Source: an uncultured Plesiomonas sp.
Lineage (GTDB): Bacteria; Pseudomonadota; Gammaproteobacteria; Enterobacterales; CAMTGL01
Assembly: GCA_947071955.1 (NCBI GenBank)
Contig: CAMTGL010000015.1
Location: 1 to 16,785 of the forward strand
Direction: 5' to 3'
Length of the DNA: 16,785 nucleotides
Part shown: piece by piece, positions 7,636 through 14,995 of the stretch
Layout of the letters: every line of letters starts with the position of its first letter
Numbering within the stretch: position 1 is the stretch's first letter
Translations under genes and position numbers: made by a program
Notes under the pieces: generated by a model
Seen by the model: the letters and a program-made list of their open reading frames with translations, nothing else
Told to the model about the DNA's origin: nothing
Database searches by the model: none

Positions 7636-8019
7636 TTAACTAAACCATAACGGTGTTTTAGTGATGGCCAGTTGTGCAATCAGCCAGATCCAGCCCAATG
7701 CACCTAATAATGCAAACAGGCGGATAACCTTATTCTTACCCTCTTTCAGTGCCACAAAGCCGAGCAGAATATAGATCACAACACCCAGCAGTTTTTCCGT
7801 CATCCAAACAGTATGTGGTGTAAACGGGTAAAAACCGGTAACCACCATCAAACTGGCTCCGCTAAGCAGCAGCACAGTATCATTAATATGCGGAACAATT
7901 TTGACCCAGCGCTGCTGCATGATTTTTGCACCAGATAGGCTCCAGATAAAGCGCAGCACCAGCAGACTGACCGAAATCGCCAGCGTAGTCATATGCAGGT
8001 GCTTGAGAAACATGTACAT
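7636..8019 (-). CDS. sirB2: SirB2 family inner-membrane protein
   Basis: A 127-residue membrane protein with about four hydrophobic helices, in the SirB family (invasion gene expression up-regulator, function unknown). It begins MYMFLKHLHM, a short amphipathic start followed by the first helix TLAISVSLLVLRFIWSL, and ends WLIAQLAITKTPLWFS. The ATG at 8019 has an AAGGAA ribosome site six bases upstream; a second ATG at 8013 is possible. It lies 80 bases after prmC and 28 bases before sirB1, the same order as in E. coli. Confidence 0.88.
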   Translation of the reverse strand: MYMFLKHLHMTTLAISVSLLVLRFIWSLSGAKIMQQRWVKIVPHINDTVLLLSGASLMVVTGFYPFTPHTVWMTEKLLGVVIYILLGFVALKEGKNKVIRLFALLGALGWIWLIAQLAITKTPLWFS

Positions 8020-8099
8020 AGCGAGTTCCTTTTCGTAAACCTTCCGGCAAAAATGGGAGAATCAATGGCTGTCAATCAGCGTCATATGTGATGGCATGG

Positions 8100-8945
8100 C
8101 TAAGACCAACACCCCAGTGTGACACGATCATTGCCGCCATAGTCTTGTTCAGAACGAATAGCATGATAACCAGCTTGCTGAAATATCTGTTGTACTGCCG
8201 CCGCTTGTTGCCAACCATGTTCCACAATCAGCCAGCCACCGCTGACCAGATACTCACGCGCGCCGATTGCGATAGTGCGGATATCGGCCAGCCCTGACTC
8301 TTCGGCAACCAAGGCACTGCGCGGCTCAAAGCGCACATCACCCTGCACAAGATGCGGATCTGCAGCATCAATATACGGCGGGTTACTGGCAATCAACGCA
8401 AACTGCGTATCCAAAGCCGCACGAACCGGTGTAAACCAGCTACCCTGTACAAATTGGGCATTGTGAATCTGTAACTGAGCGGCATTACGGCTGGCCAGTG
8501 TCACGGCATCAGGGTGTAAATCAACCCCTAACACTCGGCAATTTGGCCGTTCACTGGCTAATGCTAAGGCAATCGCGCCGGTGCCGGTGCCCAGATCTAA
8601 CAGCGCGCACGGGGAATCAGGCAACAGTGTCAGTGCCACTTCGACCAAACGCTCGGTATCCGAACGCGGGATCAAGGTTGCAGCAGAAACTTCCAACGGT
8701 AATGACCAGAACTCACGCTCGCCCACGATATATGCTATCGGCTCACCTTGTAACCTTCGCTCAAGCAACAGTGCCAGCGTCTGCTGGTGCTCTTCCGAAA
8801 GCAAATATTCGGGAAATGCCAGTATATAGCTGCGGTTTTTGCCAGTGACATGGCAAAACAACACCTGTGCATCACGGTGCGGGCTTTCACTGCCCCCCGC
8901 CGCTAAACACTCACCTGCTTGCGCCAGCCATTGATCGGTTCTCAT
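8100..8945 (-). CDS. prmC: PrmC: release factor glutamine N5-methyltransferase
   Basis: PrmC (HemK) uses S-adenosylmethionine to methylate the Gln of the GGQ motif in release factors 1 and 2, which speeds peptide release. From the ATG at 8945 it has 281 residues, near the 277 of E. coli. An N-terminal helical bundle that binds the release factor (about 1-85) precedes the Rossmann methyltransferase domain, with motif I DLGTGTGAIALALA (117-130), an acidic VDLHPD after strand 2, and the catalytic SNPPYIDA around 187-194. Start choice: GTG at 8957 overlaps the prfA stop codon and GTG at 8948 is in frame, but an AGGAG site (8962-8958) is best spaced for 8948 or 8945. The overlap or near contact with prfA implies translational coupling of enzyme and substrate. 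The encoded enzyme looks intact even though prfA is not. Confidence 0.93.
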   Translation of the reverse strand: MRTDQWLAQAGECLAAGGSESPHRDAQVLFCHVTGKNRSYILAFPEYLLSEEHQQTLALLLERRLQGEPIAYIVGEREFWSLPLEVSAATLIPRSDTERLVEVALTLLPDSPCALLDLGTGTGAIALALASERPNCRVLGVDLHPDAVTLASRNAAQLQIHNAQFVQGSWFTPVRAALDTQFALIASNPPYIDAADPHLVQGDVRFEPRSALVAEESGLADIRTIAIGAREYLVSGGWLIVEHGWQQAAAVQQIFQQAGYHAIRSEQDYGGNDRVTLGCWS

Positions 8946-8953
8946 CACCCCGA

Positions 8954-10035
8954 TCACTCCTGATCTGACAGCGCAGCCAGCTGATCGGCTTGATATTCCT
9001 GTACAATAGGCTGGATCAGCATATCTAACTTGCCTTCCATCGCCTCTTCCAGACGATACAACGTTAAGTTAATGCGGTGATCGGTGACACGGCTTTGCGG
9101 GTAGTTATAAGTGCGGATACGATCTGAACGATCACCAGACCCCAGCAGGTTACGGCGGGTTGACGCCTCTTCCTGATGACGTTTCTCCTCTTCGGCAGCA
9201 CGAATACGTGACACCAACACCGACAAGGCTTTTGCTTTATTCTTATGCTGTGAACGCTCATCTTGACACTCAACCACAATACCGGTAGGTAAGTGTGTAA
9301 TTCGGATTGCCGAATCAGTGGTGTTCACGTGCTGCCCACCCGCGCCCGATGAACGGAAAGTATCAATTTTCAGATCAGATGGATTAATTTCCGACAGCTC
9401 TGCCTCAGGAACTTCTGGCAAAATCGCAATGGTACAGGCCGACGTAGGAATCGCCCCTGTGACTCGGTAGCCGGAACGCGCTGCACACGGTGGCCGCCTG
9501 ACTCAAACTTCAGCACGCCGTAAACACCCTCGCCCGAGATCTTGGCAATCATCTCTTTATAGCCACCGTGCTCGCCATCATTAAAACTGATCACTTCCAC
9601 CCGCCAGCGGCGTGCTTCTGCAAAACGGCTGTACATACGGAACAAATCACCGGCAAAAATTGCCGCTTCATCGCCGCCAGCACCGGCGCGGATCTCTAAA
9701 TAGCAGTTGCGCTCATCGTTCGGATCTTTTGGCAACAGCAACAGTTGCAAATCTTGTTCCAGCGTTTCGATAACCGTTTTCGCTTCACCAATCTCATCTT
9801 GCGCCATATCACGCATTTCCGGATCATCAAGCAACTCTTGTGCCGTGATCAGATCTTCTTGCGCCTGCATCCATGCACGAAAACAGGTGGTGACATCAGT
9901 CAGCTGAGCATACTCTTTTGACAATGCGCGAAAACGATTTTGATCAGTGATAATGCTAGGCTCACCGAGCATCGCCTGAACTTCTTCATGGCGCTCAAGC
10001 AGCGCCTCTAACTTGGCAACAATAGAAGGCTTCAT
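8954..10035 (-). pseudogene. prfA: prfA (release factor 1), interrupted by an apparent one-base deletion
   Basis: Release factor 1 reads UAA and UAG and triggers peptide release. Two overlapping reading frames together make a complete protein of about 360 residues. The first (from ATG 10035) runs from MKPSIVAKLE through the stop-codon-reading PAT tripeptide in VQRVPATESQGR, then leaves the family sequence and stops near 9370. The second frame resumes with TSACTIAILPEVPE and continues through the catalytic GAGGQHVN to the family C-terminus LAALSDQE, stopping at 8954. The lesion lies at 9446-9452: one missing base restores the family reading, for example a T after 9446 on the forward strand, which would give Arg-Phe-His-Thr and recover the conserved His. 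All other conserved blocks are intact and codon use is normal, so the damage is recent or is a sequencing or assembly error. It lies 41 bases after hemA and touches prmC. Confidence 0.9.
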
Positions 10036-10076
10036 AGGAAAAGATTATCCCGTAAAAATACGTAAGAAAATGGTCT

Positions 10077-11342
10077 TTATACGTCCAGCCCAAGGCTGCT
10101 ACGCAATATAGCCAAACGCTCCAAATCACCCTGTCTAGCTGCACTTTGCAGCGCTCGGGTAGGAGCATGAATTAAGCGGTTGGTCAGCTTATTTCCAAAC
10201 TCAACCAAAATATCTTCAGCATCAGCACCATTACGCAGTGCCAACAGTGCTTTTTCCAGCAACGCCTGCCGTGTTAACTCAGCTTGTGAACGGTATTCTC
10301 GAATAGAATCTACGGCTGTTTGCGAACGCAACCACTGCATAAACAGCGCCGTATCTTCCTTCACAATATCTTCAGCTTCTACTGCCGCTGCTTTGCGCAG
10401 TGCCAGATTTCGCTCAATAATCGCGTGCAGATCATCTACCGTATAAAGATAGGCATCGTATAAATTGCCCACCTCTTCCTCAATATCACGCGGCACTGCA
10501 ATATCCACAAATAACATTGGCTGATGGCGACGTGCTTTTAACGCGCTTTCGACCATACCTTTACCGATAATCGGCAGCGGGCTGGCCGTTGAACTGATCA
10601 CAATATCGGCATACATCAAATGCTCGGGGATCTGCGGCAGCGTCAGCACTTCAGCTTGAACTTCATCGGCCAGTGCCTGCGCACGTTCGCGGGTACGGTT
10701 TGCTATCATCAAACGTTGTACGCCGTGCTCTTTTAAATGGCGTGCCACCAGCTCGATAGTCTCTCCGGCCCCAACCAGCAATACCGTTAGGGTGGATAGA
10801 TGCTCAAAAATTTGCCTTGCCAGCGTACAGGCGGCAAATGCCACTGATACCGCACTGCTGCCAATTTCCGTTTCAGTGCGTACCCGTTTGGCTACCGAAA
10901 ATGTTTTTTGGAACAAGCGATCAAGATCTGGGGATAACTGCGCTTTTGCCTGCGCATAAGCCTGTTTAACCTGCCCTAAAATTTGTGGCTCACCCAGCAC
11001 AAGCGAATCTAACCCACAAGCAACGCGCATTAAATGGGTAACGGCATGTTGTTCATAGTGGAAATAGAGGCACTCTTTAACTTGCTCGGCAGAAATTTGG
11101 TGAAACTCACACAACCATGCGGTTAGCTGTGCGGCTGCCTCAGCTCTGTTCTCAATCTTGTTATTCAGGCTTAAGTACAGCTCAGTGCGATTACAAGTAG
11201 ATAAAATGACAACGCTACGCACAGCAGGGTGCGCAGCCAAACTCTGATGAGCTGGCTCCATTTTTTCGGGAGAGAACGCCACTTTTTCACGCAGTGAGAC
11301 AGGGGCCGTTTTATGATTAATTCCGAGAGCAAGCAAGCTCAT
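10077..11342 (-). CDS. hemA: HemA: glutamyl-tRNA reductase
   Basis: HemA reduces glutamyl-tRNA to glutamate-1-semialdehyde with NADPH, the first committed step of tetrapyrrole synthesis by the C5 pathway. The 421 residues fit the family (E. coli 418). The catalytic Cys50 lies in STCNRTELY (48-56); GLDSLVLGEPQILGQVKQAY follows in the catalytic domain. The NADPH-binding domain has VLLVGAGETIELVARHL, and the C-terminal dimerisation helices end LAILRSSLGLDV. The ATG at 11342 lacks a strong ribosome site, which is also common for hemA. The N-terminus MSLLALGINHKTA keeps the region that in enterics places hemA under heme-dependent proteolysis, although regulation here is inferred. It is the first gene of the unit that continues to kdsA and diverges from lolB. 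Confidence 0.97.
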   Translation of the reverse strand: MSLLALGINHKTAPVSLREKVAFSPEKMEPAHQSLAAHPAVRSVVILSTCNRTELYLSLNNKIENRAEAAAQLTAWLCEFHQISAEQVKECLYFHYEQHAVTHLMRVACGLDSLVLGEPQILGQVKQAYAQAKAQLSPDLDRLFQKTFSVAKRVRTETEIGSSAVSVAFAACTLARQIFEHLSTLTVLLVGAGETIELVARHLKEHGVQRLMIANRTRERAQALADEVQAEVLTLPQIPEHLMYADIVISSTASPLPIIGKGMVESALKARRHQPMLFVDIAVPRDIEEEVGNLYDAYLYTVDDLHAIIERNLALRKAAAVEAEDIVKEDTALFMQWLRSQTAVDSIREYRSQAELTRQALLEKALLALRNGADAEDILVEFGNKLTNRLIHAPTRALQSAARQGDLERLAILRSSLGLDV

Positions 11343-11509
11343 GCCAAGTTAGTCAAACCAAGTTTATAATACACTGAAAATTATGGCGGCTATTCTACTT
11401 GATGACGCGGATCAATTAAAGCAATCACACCCGGTGTATACGCAAAGCACCATGAATGGCTAGTCGGAAAACACAAATTTCGTTATACTGCACGCCTGAC
11501 TGACTTTTT
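11343..11509. promoter_or_regulatory. Divergent promoter region of hemA and lolB
   Basis: These 167 bases separate the two divergent genes and must hold both promoters. For lolB, TATACT at 11484-11489 (5 of 6) is the best -10 candidate, with only a weak -35 (about 11461-11466). For hemA, TATTAT on the reverse strand at 11371-11366 is a candidate -10, again without a good -35. The same bases read TATAAT on the forward strand, so the assignment is uncertain. I see no clear operator. Confidence 0.4.
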
Positions 11510-12124
11510 ATGACAATCATGCATAAATCTTTTTATACACGATTGCTTCCTGTGGCGATAACACTGCTGTTAACAGCGTGTGTAACCCCTCCGCCGGTAG
11601 GCACGCAACCACCGATCAGCTGGGCTGAGCATGTCGCACAGTTAGAGAAATTGCAGCGCTATCAAGTGCGCGGGGCATTTGCCTACATTACCCCTGAACG
11701 TCGCCAGTCGGCCCGTTTTTTCCTGCAACAGACAGATCCTCAGCATTATCGTCTGTTACTGCTCAATCCTTTGGGAAATACTGCGCTTGAGATTATCGGG
11801 CAGCCCAACAGCACCCAACTCAAAGATGGCGACGGTAAACTCTACTCAGGGCCAGACGGCGCTGAATTAATTGCCAGACTGACAGGTATGCAAATTCCCG
11901 TTGATAACCTGCGCCACTGGATTTTAGGCGTTCCTGGTACCGGAGATACGTACACGTTAACGGATCAGCGCATTAGCCAGTTGCAACATGCCACGCCAAC
12001 CGGCGAGTGGACCATGCACTACAAGCGCTATGACCTGCAAACACAACCTGTACTGCCTACCGATATGGAGCTTTTACAGGGAAATCAACGGATCAGACTT
12101 AAGATTGATGACTGGATACTCTGA
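11510..12124 (+). CDS. lolB: LolB: outer-membrane lipoprotein receptor
   Basis: LolB takes lipoproteins from the carrier LolA and inserts them in the inner face of the outer membrane. The 204 residues (E. coli 207) begin with a short lipoprotein signal peptide and a lipobox LTAC, so Cys24 would be lipidated; the next residue is Val rather than Asp, which fits export to the outer membrane. Family signatures are YQVRGAFAYI, ARFFLQQTDPQHYRLLLLNPLG, LTGMQIPVDNLRHWILGVPG and the C-terminal QRIRLKIDDWIL. The ATG at 11510 is used; another at 11519 would shorten the signal peptide by three residues. The end overlaps the ispE start by 17 bases, so the two are likely coupled. Confidence 0.95.
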   Translation: MTIMHKSFYTRLLPVAITLLLTACVTPPPVGTQPPISWAEHVAQLEKLQRYQVRGAFAYITPERRQSARFFLQQTDPQHYRLLLLNPLGNTALEIIGQPNSTQLKDGDGKLYSGPDGAELIARLTGMQIPVDNLRHWILGVPGTGDTYTLTDQRISQLQHATPTGEWTMHYKRYDLQTQPVLPTDMELLQGNQRIRLKIDDWIL

Positions 12125-13004
12125 GAGTTCGCCGGAGTCGCGCTTACAGTGCCCCTCTCCGGCCAAATTAAATTTATTTCTGTATATCAACGGCCAACGT
12201 GCCGACGGATACCACGATCTGCAAACCCTGTTCCAATTTCTCGACTACGGTGACACCTTGTGGTTTAGCTGCCGTAAAGACGGGCAAATTCACCTCACCC
12301 CTGCCATTGAGCATGTACCGCACGAAGACAATTTAATTGTTCGTGCCGCGCGATTATTGCAGCAGCATACCGGTTGTACACTCGGTGCTGATATTGAATT
12401 GCAAAAAATATTGCCGATGGGTGGTGGGCTTGGTGGCGGATCATCAAATGCGGCGACCACGTTGGTGGCGTTAAATCATTTGTGGAAAACGGGCTGCTCA
12501 CGCGCTGACTTGGAAAAACTGGGTCTGCAACTGGGCGCTGATGTTCCGGTTTTTGTGCACGGACATGCGGCATTTGCCGAAGGTGTGGGTGAACAACTTT
12601 ATGATTGCTACCCCGAAGAGAAATGGTACACCGTGATTCATCCTGAAATCAGTATTCCTACTGCCGCCATTTTCAGTGATCCAAGTCTCACCCGCAACAC
12701 ACCAAAACGCGATCTGACGACCCTAATGAACACCCCCTACGAAAACGATTGCGAAAATGTGGCAAGAAAACGTTTTCGTGAGGTTGAACACCTTATTTCT
12801 TGGCTGTTACAATACGCACCGACTCGACTAACCGGAACCGGTGCGTGTGTCTTCGCTGAATTTGATTCCGAAACGAAGGCGCGTAACGTTCTGAATATTG
12901 CTCCTGAGGGTTTGCATGGTTTTGTTGCCAAAGGCATGAATGTTTCGCCGCTCATGCAGGCAGGCATGTTTTTTGACGATACACCATCAGCACCCATGAT
13001 TTAA
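12108..13004 (+). CDS. ispE: IspE: 4-diphosphocytidyl-2-C-methyl-D-erythritol kinase
   Basis: IspE phosphorylates CDP-methylerythritol with ATP in the non-mevalonate pathway to isoprenoids. It is a GHMP kinase: PSPAKLNLFLYINGQRADGYH near the N-terminus carries the catalytic Lys, PMGGGLGGGSSNAA is the ATP-binding loop, and LGADVPVF holds the catalytic Asp. LTGTGACVFAEF near the end is the third GHMP motif. The frame is open upstream to 11988, but that part lies wholly within lolB; the ATG at 12108 gives 298 residues, compared with 283 in E. coli. The extra residues are partly the N-terminal TGYSESSPES and partly a C-terminal tail, FFDDTPSAPMI. The start has no clear ribosome site and probably depends on coupling with lolB. 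Confidence 0.95.
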   Translation: MTGYSESSPESRLQCPSPAKLNLFLYINGQRADGYHDLQTLFQFLDYGDTLWFSCRKDGQIHLTPAIEHVPHEDNLIVRAARLLQQHTGCTLGADIELQKILPMGGGLGGGSSNAATTLVALNHLWKTGCSRADLEKLGLQLGADVPVFVHGHAAFAEGVGEQLYDCYPEEKWYTVIHPEISIPTAAIFSDPSLTRNTPKRDLTTLMNTPYENDCENVARKRFREVEHLISWLLQYAPTRLTGTGACVFAEFDSETKARNVLNIAPEGLHGFVAKGMNVSPLMQAGMFFDDTPSAPMI

Positions 13005-13020
13005 GTAAAGTAAAAGGTTA

Positions 13021-13173
13021 ATGGCTGACCCCGTTAACGTTGATAATGATTCACTGATCGAATCTGAACGGCACATCCACCTAGAACACCGTATACATGA
13101 TGTTCTAGACAAACCGCCAGATTCACCTCCGTATCCTGACGCAAGCCTGAGGTTCTTCTCGTGCCCGACATGA
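13021..13173 (+). other. Possible 50-codon upstream reading frame in the prs leader
   Basis: An ATG at 13021 opens a 50-codon frame that ends with TGA at 13171-13173, overlapping the first 13 bases of prs in another frame. AAAGG lies four bases upstream of the ATG, which is close for a ribosome site. The predicted peptide starts MADPVNVDND, has a Pro-rich middle (PPDSPPYPD) and resembles no family I recognise. Translation through it would end just inside prs and could couple or compete with prs initiation. It may also be chance. Confidence 0.25.
13081..13108 (+). repeat. Inverted repeat in the prs leader
   Basis: CTAGAACA at 13081-13088 is perfectly mirrored by TGTTCTAG at 13101-13108 around a 12-base loop. 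There is no T run after it, so it is not a typical terminator. It could be an RNA hairpin in the prs leader, 53 bases before the GTG start, or a protein-binding palindrome. No PurR-type box is visible in 13005-13160, although prs is PurR-controlled in E. coli. Confidence 0.45.
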
Positions 13174-14108
13174 AGCTTTTTGCTGGTAACGCAACGCCGG
13201 AACTGGCACAACGCATCGCTGACCGTTTGTACATCTCTCTTGGCGACGCTACTGTGAGTCGTTTTAGTGACGGCGAAGTATGTGTACAAATTAACGAAAA
13301 CGTGCGTGGTGGTGATATTTTCATCATCCAATCAACCTGTGCCCCGACCAATGACAACTTGATGGAACTGGTCGTTATGGTTGACGCACTGCGCCGTGCT
13401 TCGGCAGGTCGTATTACTGCGGTTATCCCTTACTTTGGTTACGCTCGTCAGGATCGTCGTGTACGTTCTGCGCGTGTACCTATCACCGCGAAAGTCGTGG
13501 CCGATTTCCTGTCTAACGTCGGTGTTGACCGTGTTCTGACCGTTGATCTGCACGCCGAGCAAATCCAAGGTTTCTTTGACGTACCGGTTGATAACGTTTT
13601 TGGTAGCCCTGTGCTGCTGGAAGATATCCTGTCTAAGAATCTGGCCAGCCCAGTTGTCGTATCTCCGGATATCGGTGGTGTTGTGCGTGCCCGCGCCATC
13701 GCAAAACTGCTCAATGATACCGATATGGCTATCATTGATAAGCGTCGCCCACGTGCGAACGTCTCTCAAGTTATGCACATCATCGGTGATGTTAATGGCC
13801 GTGACTGCATCCTGGTCGATGATATGATCGACACCGGCGGCACGCTGTGTAAAGCGGCAGAAGCGCTGAAAGAGCGTGGAGCAAAACGTGTATTTGCTTA
13901 TGCAACACATCCGGTTTTCTCCGGCACGGCTATCGACAACATCAAGAACTCAATGATTGATGAAGTGGTTGTTACAGACAGTATTCCTCTGACGCCTGAG
14001 TTCAAAGCACTGGATAAAGTCCGTGTACTGACACTGTCTGGCATGCTGGCCGAAGCGATTCGCCGCATTAGCAATGAAGAGTCAATTTCTGCGATGTTTG
14101 AGCATTAA
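13161..14108 (+). CDS. prs: Prs: ribose-phosphate pyrophosphokinase (PRPP synthase)
   Basis: Prs moves the pyrophosphate of ATP to ribose 5-phosphate, making PRPP for purine, pyrimidine, NAD, histidine and tryptophan synthesis. The 315 residues equal the E. coli length and are almost identical to it. Key parts are the regulatory flexible loop YARQDRRVRSARVPITAK, the Mg-binding VDLHAEQIQGFF, and the PRPP loop LVDDMIDTGGTLC. Translation starts at GTG 13161 after a CTGAGG ribosome site (13147-13152), and GTG is also the start in E. coli; an internal ATG three codons on is less likely. The gene follows ispE after 156 bases and ends at the terminator at 14164. In E. coli dauA (ychM) and ychH lie after prs; here pth follows directly. 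Confidence 0.98.
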   Translation: MPDMKLFAGNATPELAQRIADRLYISLGDATVSRFSDGEVCVQINENVRGGDIFIIQSTCAPTNDNLMELVVMVDALRRASAGRITAVIPYFGYARQDRRVRSARVPITAKVVADFLSNVGVDRVLTVDLHAEQIQGFFDVPVDNVFGSPVLLEDILSKNLASPVVVSPDIGGVVRARAIAKLLNDTDMAIIDKRRPRANVSQVMHIIGDVNGRDCILVDDMIDTGGTLCKAAEALKERGAKRVFAYATHPVFSGTAIDNIKNSMIDEVVVTDSIPLTPEFKALDKVRVLTLSGMLAEAIRRISNEESISAMFEH

Positions 14109-14163
14109 TCTGCCCAATATCCAAGCTTAACAAGCGATTGCAGAGCACCACTCTATCCCACAC

Positions 14164-14193
14164 AAAGGCACCTTCAACGGTGCCTTTTGTTAT
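14164..14193 (+). terminator. Rho-independent terminator after prs
   Basis: AAAGGCACC (14164-14172) pairs with GGTGCCTTT (14179-14187) around a six-base loop and is followed by a T-rich tail (TTTTGTTATT). It lies about 55 bases after the prs stop codon, so pth probably needs its own promoter in 14194-14277; I could not identify one with confidence. Confidence 0.85.
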
Positions 14194-14277
14194 TCTGCCG
14201 CGACAAGGTTAAAATGTGCGGTATTTTCGGTTATCCCGCAAAATCTCTTTTCCCTTATTGTTAACCATGAGAACGCC

Positions 14278-14868
14278 ATGAGTACGATTAAACTGGTGGT
14301 TGGCCTTGCCAATCCCGGCGCTGAATATGCCGCAACCCGCCACAATGCAGGGGCATGGTATGTTGATCTGTTGTGTCGCCGTTACAATTGCAGCATGAAA
14401 GAAGAGGCTAAATTTTTTGGTTACACCGGCCGTCTGCAACTGCACGGGCATGATGTCCGCTTACTTGTACCCACCACGTTTATGAATTTAAGCGGCAAAG
14501 CGGTTGCAGCAATGGCCAGTTTTTATCGTATTAACCCCGATGAAATTTTGGTTGCACACGATGAGTTAGACCTGCCGCCTGGCGTGGCTAAATTTAAACT
14601 GGGTGGCGGTAACGGCGGCCATAATGGTCTGAAAGATATTGCCAGTAAGTTGGGTAATAACCCTAACTTCCACCGGCTACGCCTTGGCATTGGTCATCCA
14701 GGAGATAAAAATAAAGTCACCGGTTTTGTACTGGGCCGGCCACAAGCGGCAGAACAAACATTAATTGATGACGCTATTGATGAAGCTGTTCGCTGCACAG
14801 AAGTGCTGTTACAAAATGATATGCTGGCAGCAATGAACCGCCTGCACAGCTTTAAAGCCAATAAATAG
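14278..14868 (+). CDS. pth: Pth: peptidyl-tRNA hydrolase
   Basis: Pth frees tRNA from prematurely dropped peptidyl-tRNA, an essential recycling step in the cytosol. The 196 residues match the family (E. coli 194). It shows VGLANPGAEYAATRHNAG with the catalytic His22 (E. coli His20), then PTTFMNLSG, HDELDLPPGVAKFK with the catalytic Asp, and GGNGGHNGLKDI, the substrate-binding loop. The ATG at 14278 follows a GAGAACGCC stretch. It is followed by ychF after 127 bases, the same pairing as in many proteobacteria. Confidence 0.97.
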   Translation: MSTIKLVVGLANPGAEYAATRHNAGAWYVDLLCRRYNCSMKEEAKFFGYTGRLQLHGHDVRLLVPTTFMNLSGKAVAAMASFYRINPDEILVAHDELDLPPGVAKFKLGGGNGGHNGLKDIASKLGNNPNFHRLRLGIGHPGDKNKVTGFVLGRPQAAEQTLIDDAIDEAVRCTEVLLQNDMLAAMNRLHSFKANK

Positions 14869-14926
14869 CGCGGTGCCGTTCATCATCACTGCAATATTGT
14901 AGGATACAAAACTACCGCCAAAGCTG

Positions 14927-14935
14927 TGGTATAAT
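14927..14935 (+). promoter_or_regulatory. Extended -10 promoter upstream of ychF
   Basis: TGGTATAAT at 14927-14935 is a perfect extended -10 element. No good -35 hexamer is found 16 to 18 bases upstream, which extended -10 promoters do not require. Transcription would start near 14942, about 54 bases before the ychF ATG at 14996. This suggests that ychF is expressed independently of pth. Confidence 0.6.
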
Positions 14936-14995
14936 ACAGAGTTTACATTGCACCTTTTTGTGCATGATATTTTGAGTGTAGAAGGTAATTACATC

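Noticed and set aside
7608..7679. 24-codon N-terminal extension of sirB1
   Set aside because: It would overlap sirB2 by 44 bases; the MSFDFEEHPL start at 7607 fits the family and leaves a normal intergenic gap.
11988..12107. 40-codon N-terminal extension of ispE
   Set aside because: It lies entirely within lolB in another frame, and IspE homologs begin a few residues before the PSPAKLNLFLY motif, so ATG 12108 is the better start.
13332..13910. 192-codon reverse frame inside prs
   Set aside because: It lies wholly antisense to the highly conserved prs gene, and its length follows from the strong codon bias of prs. The product looks like no protein family.
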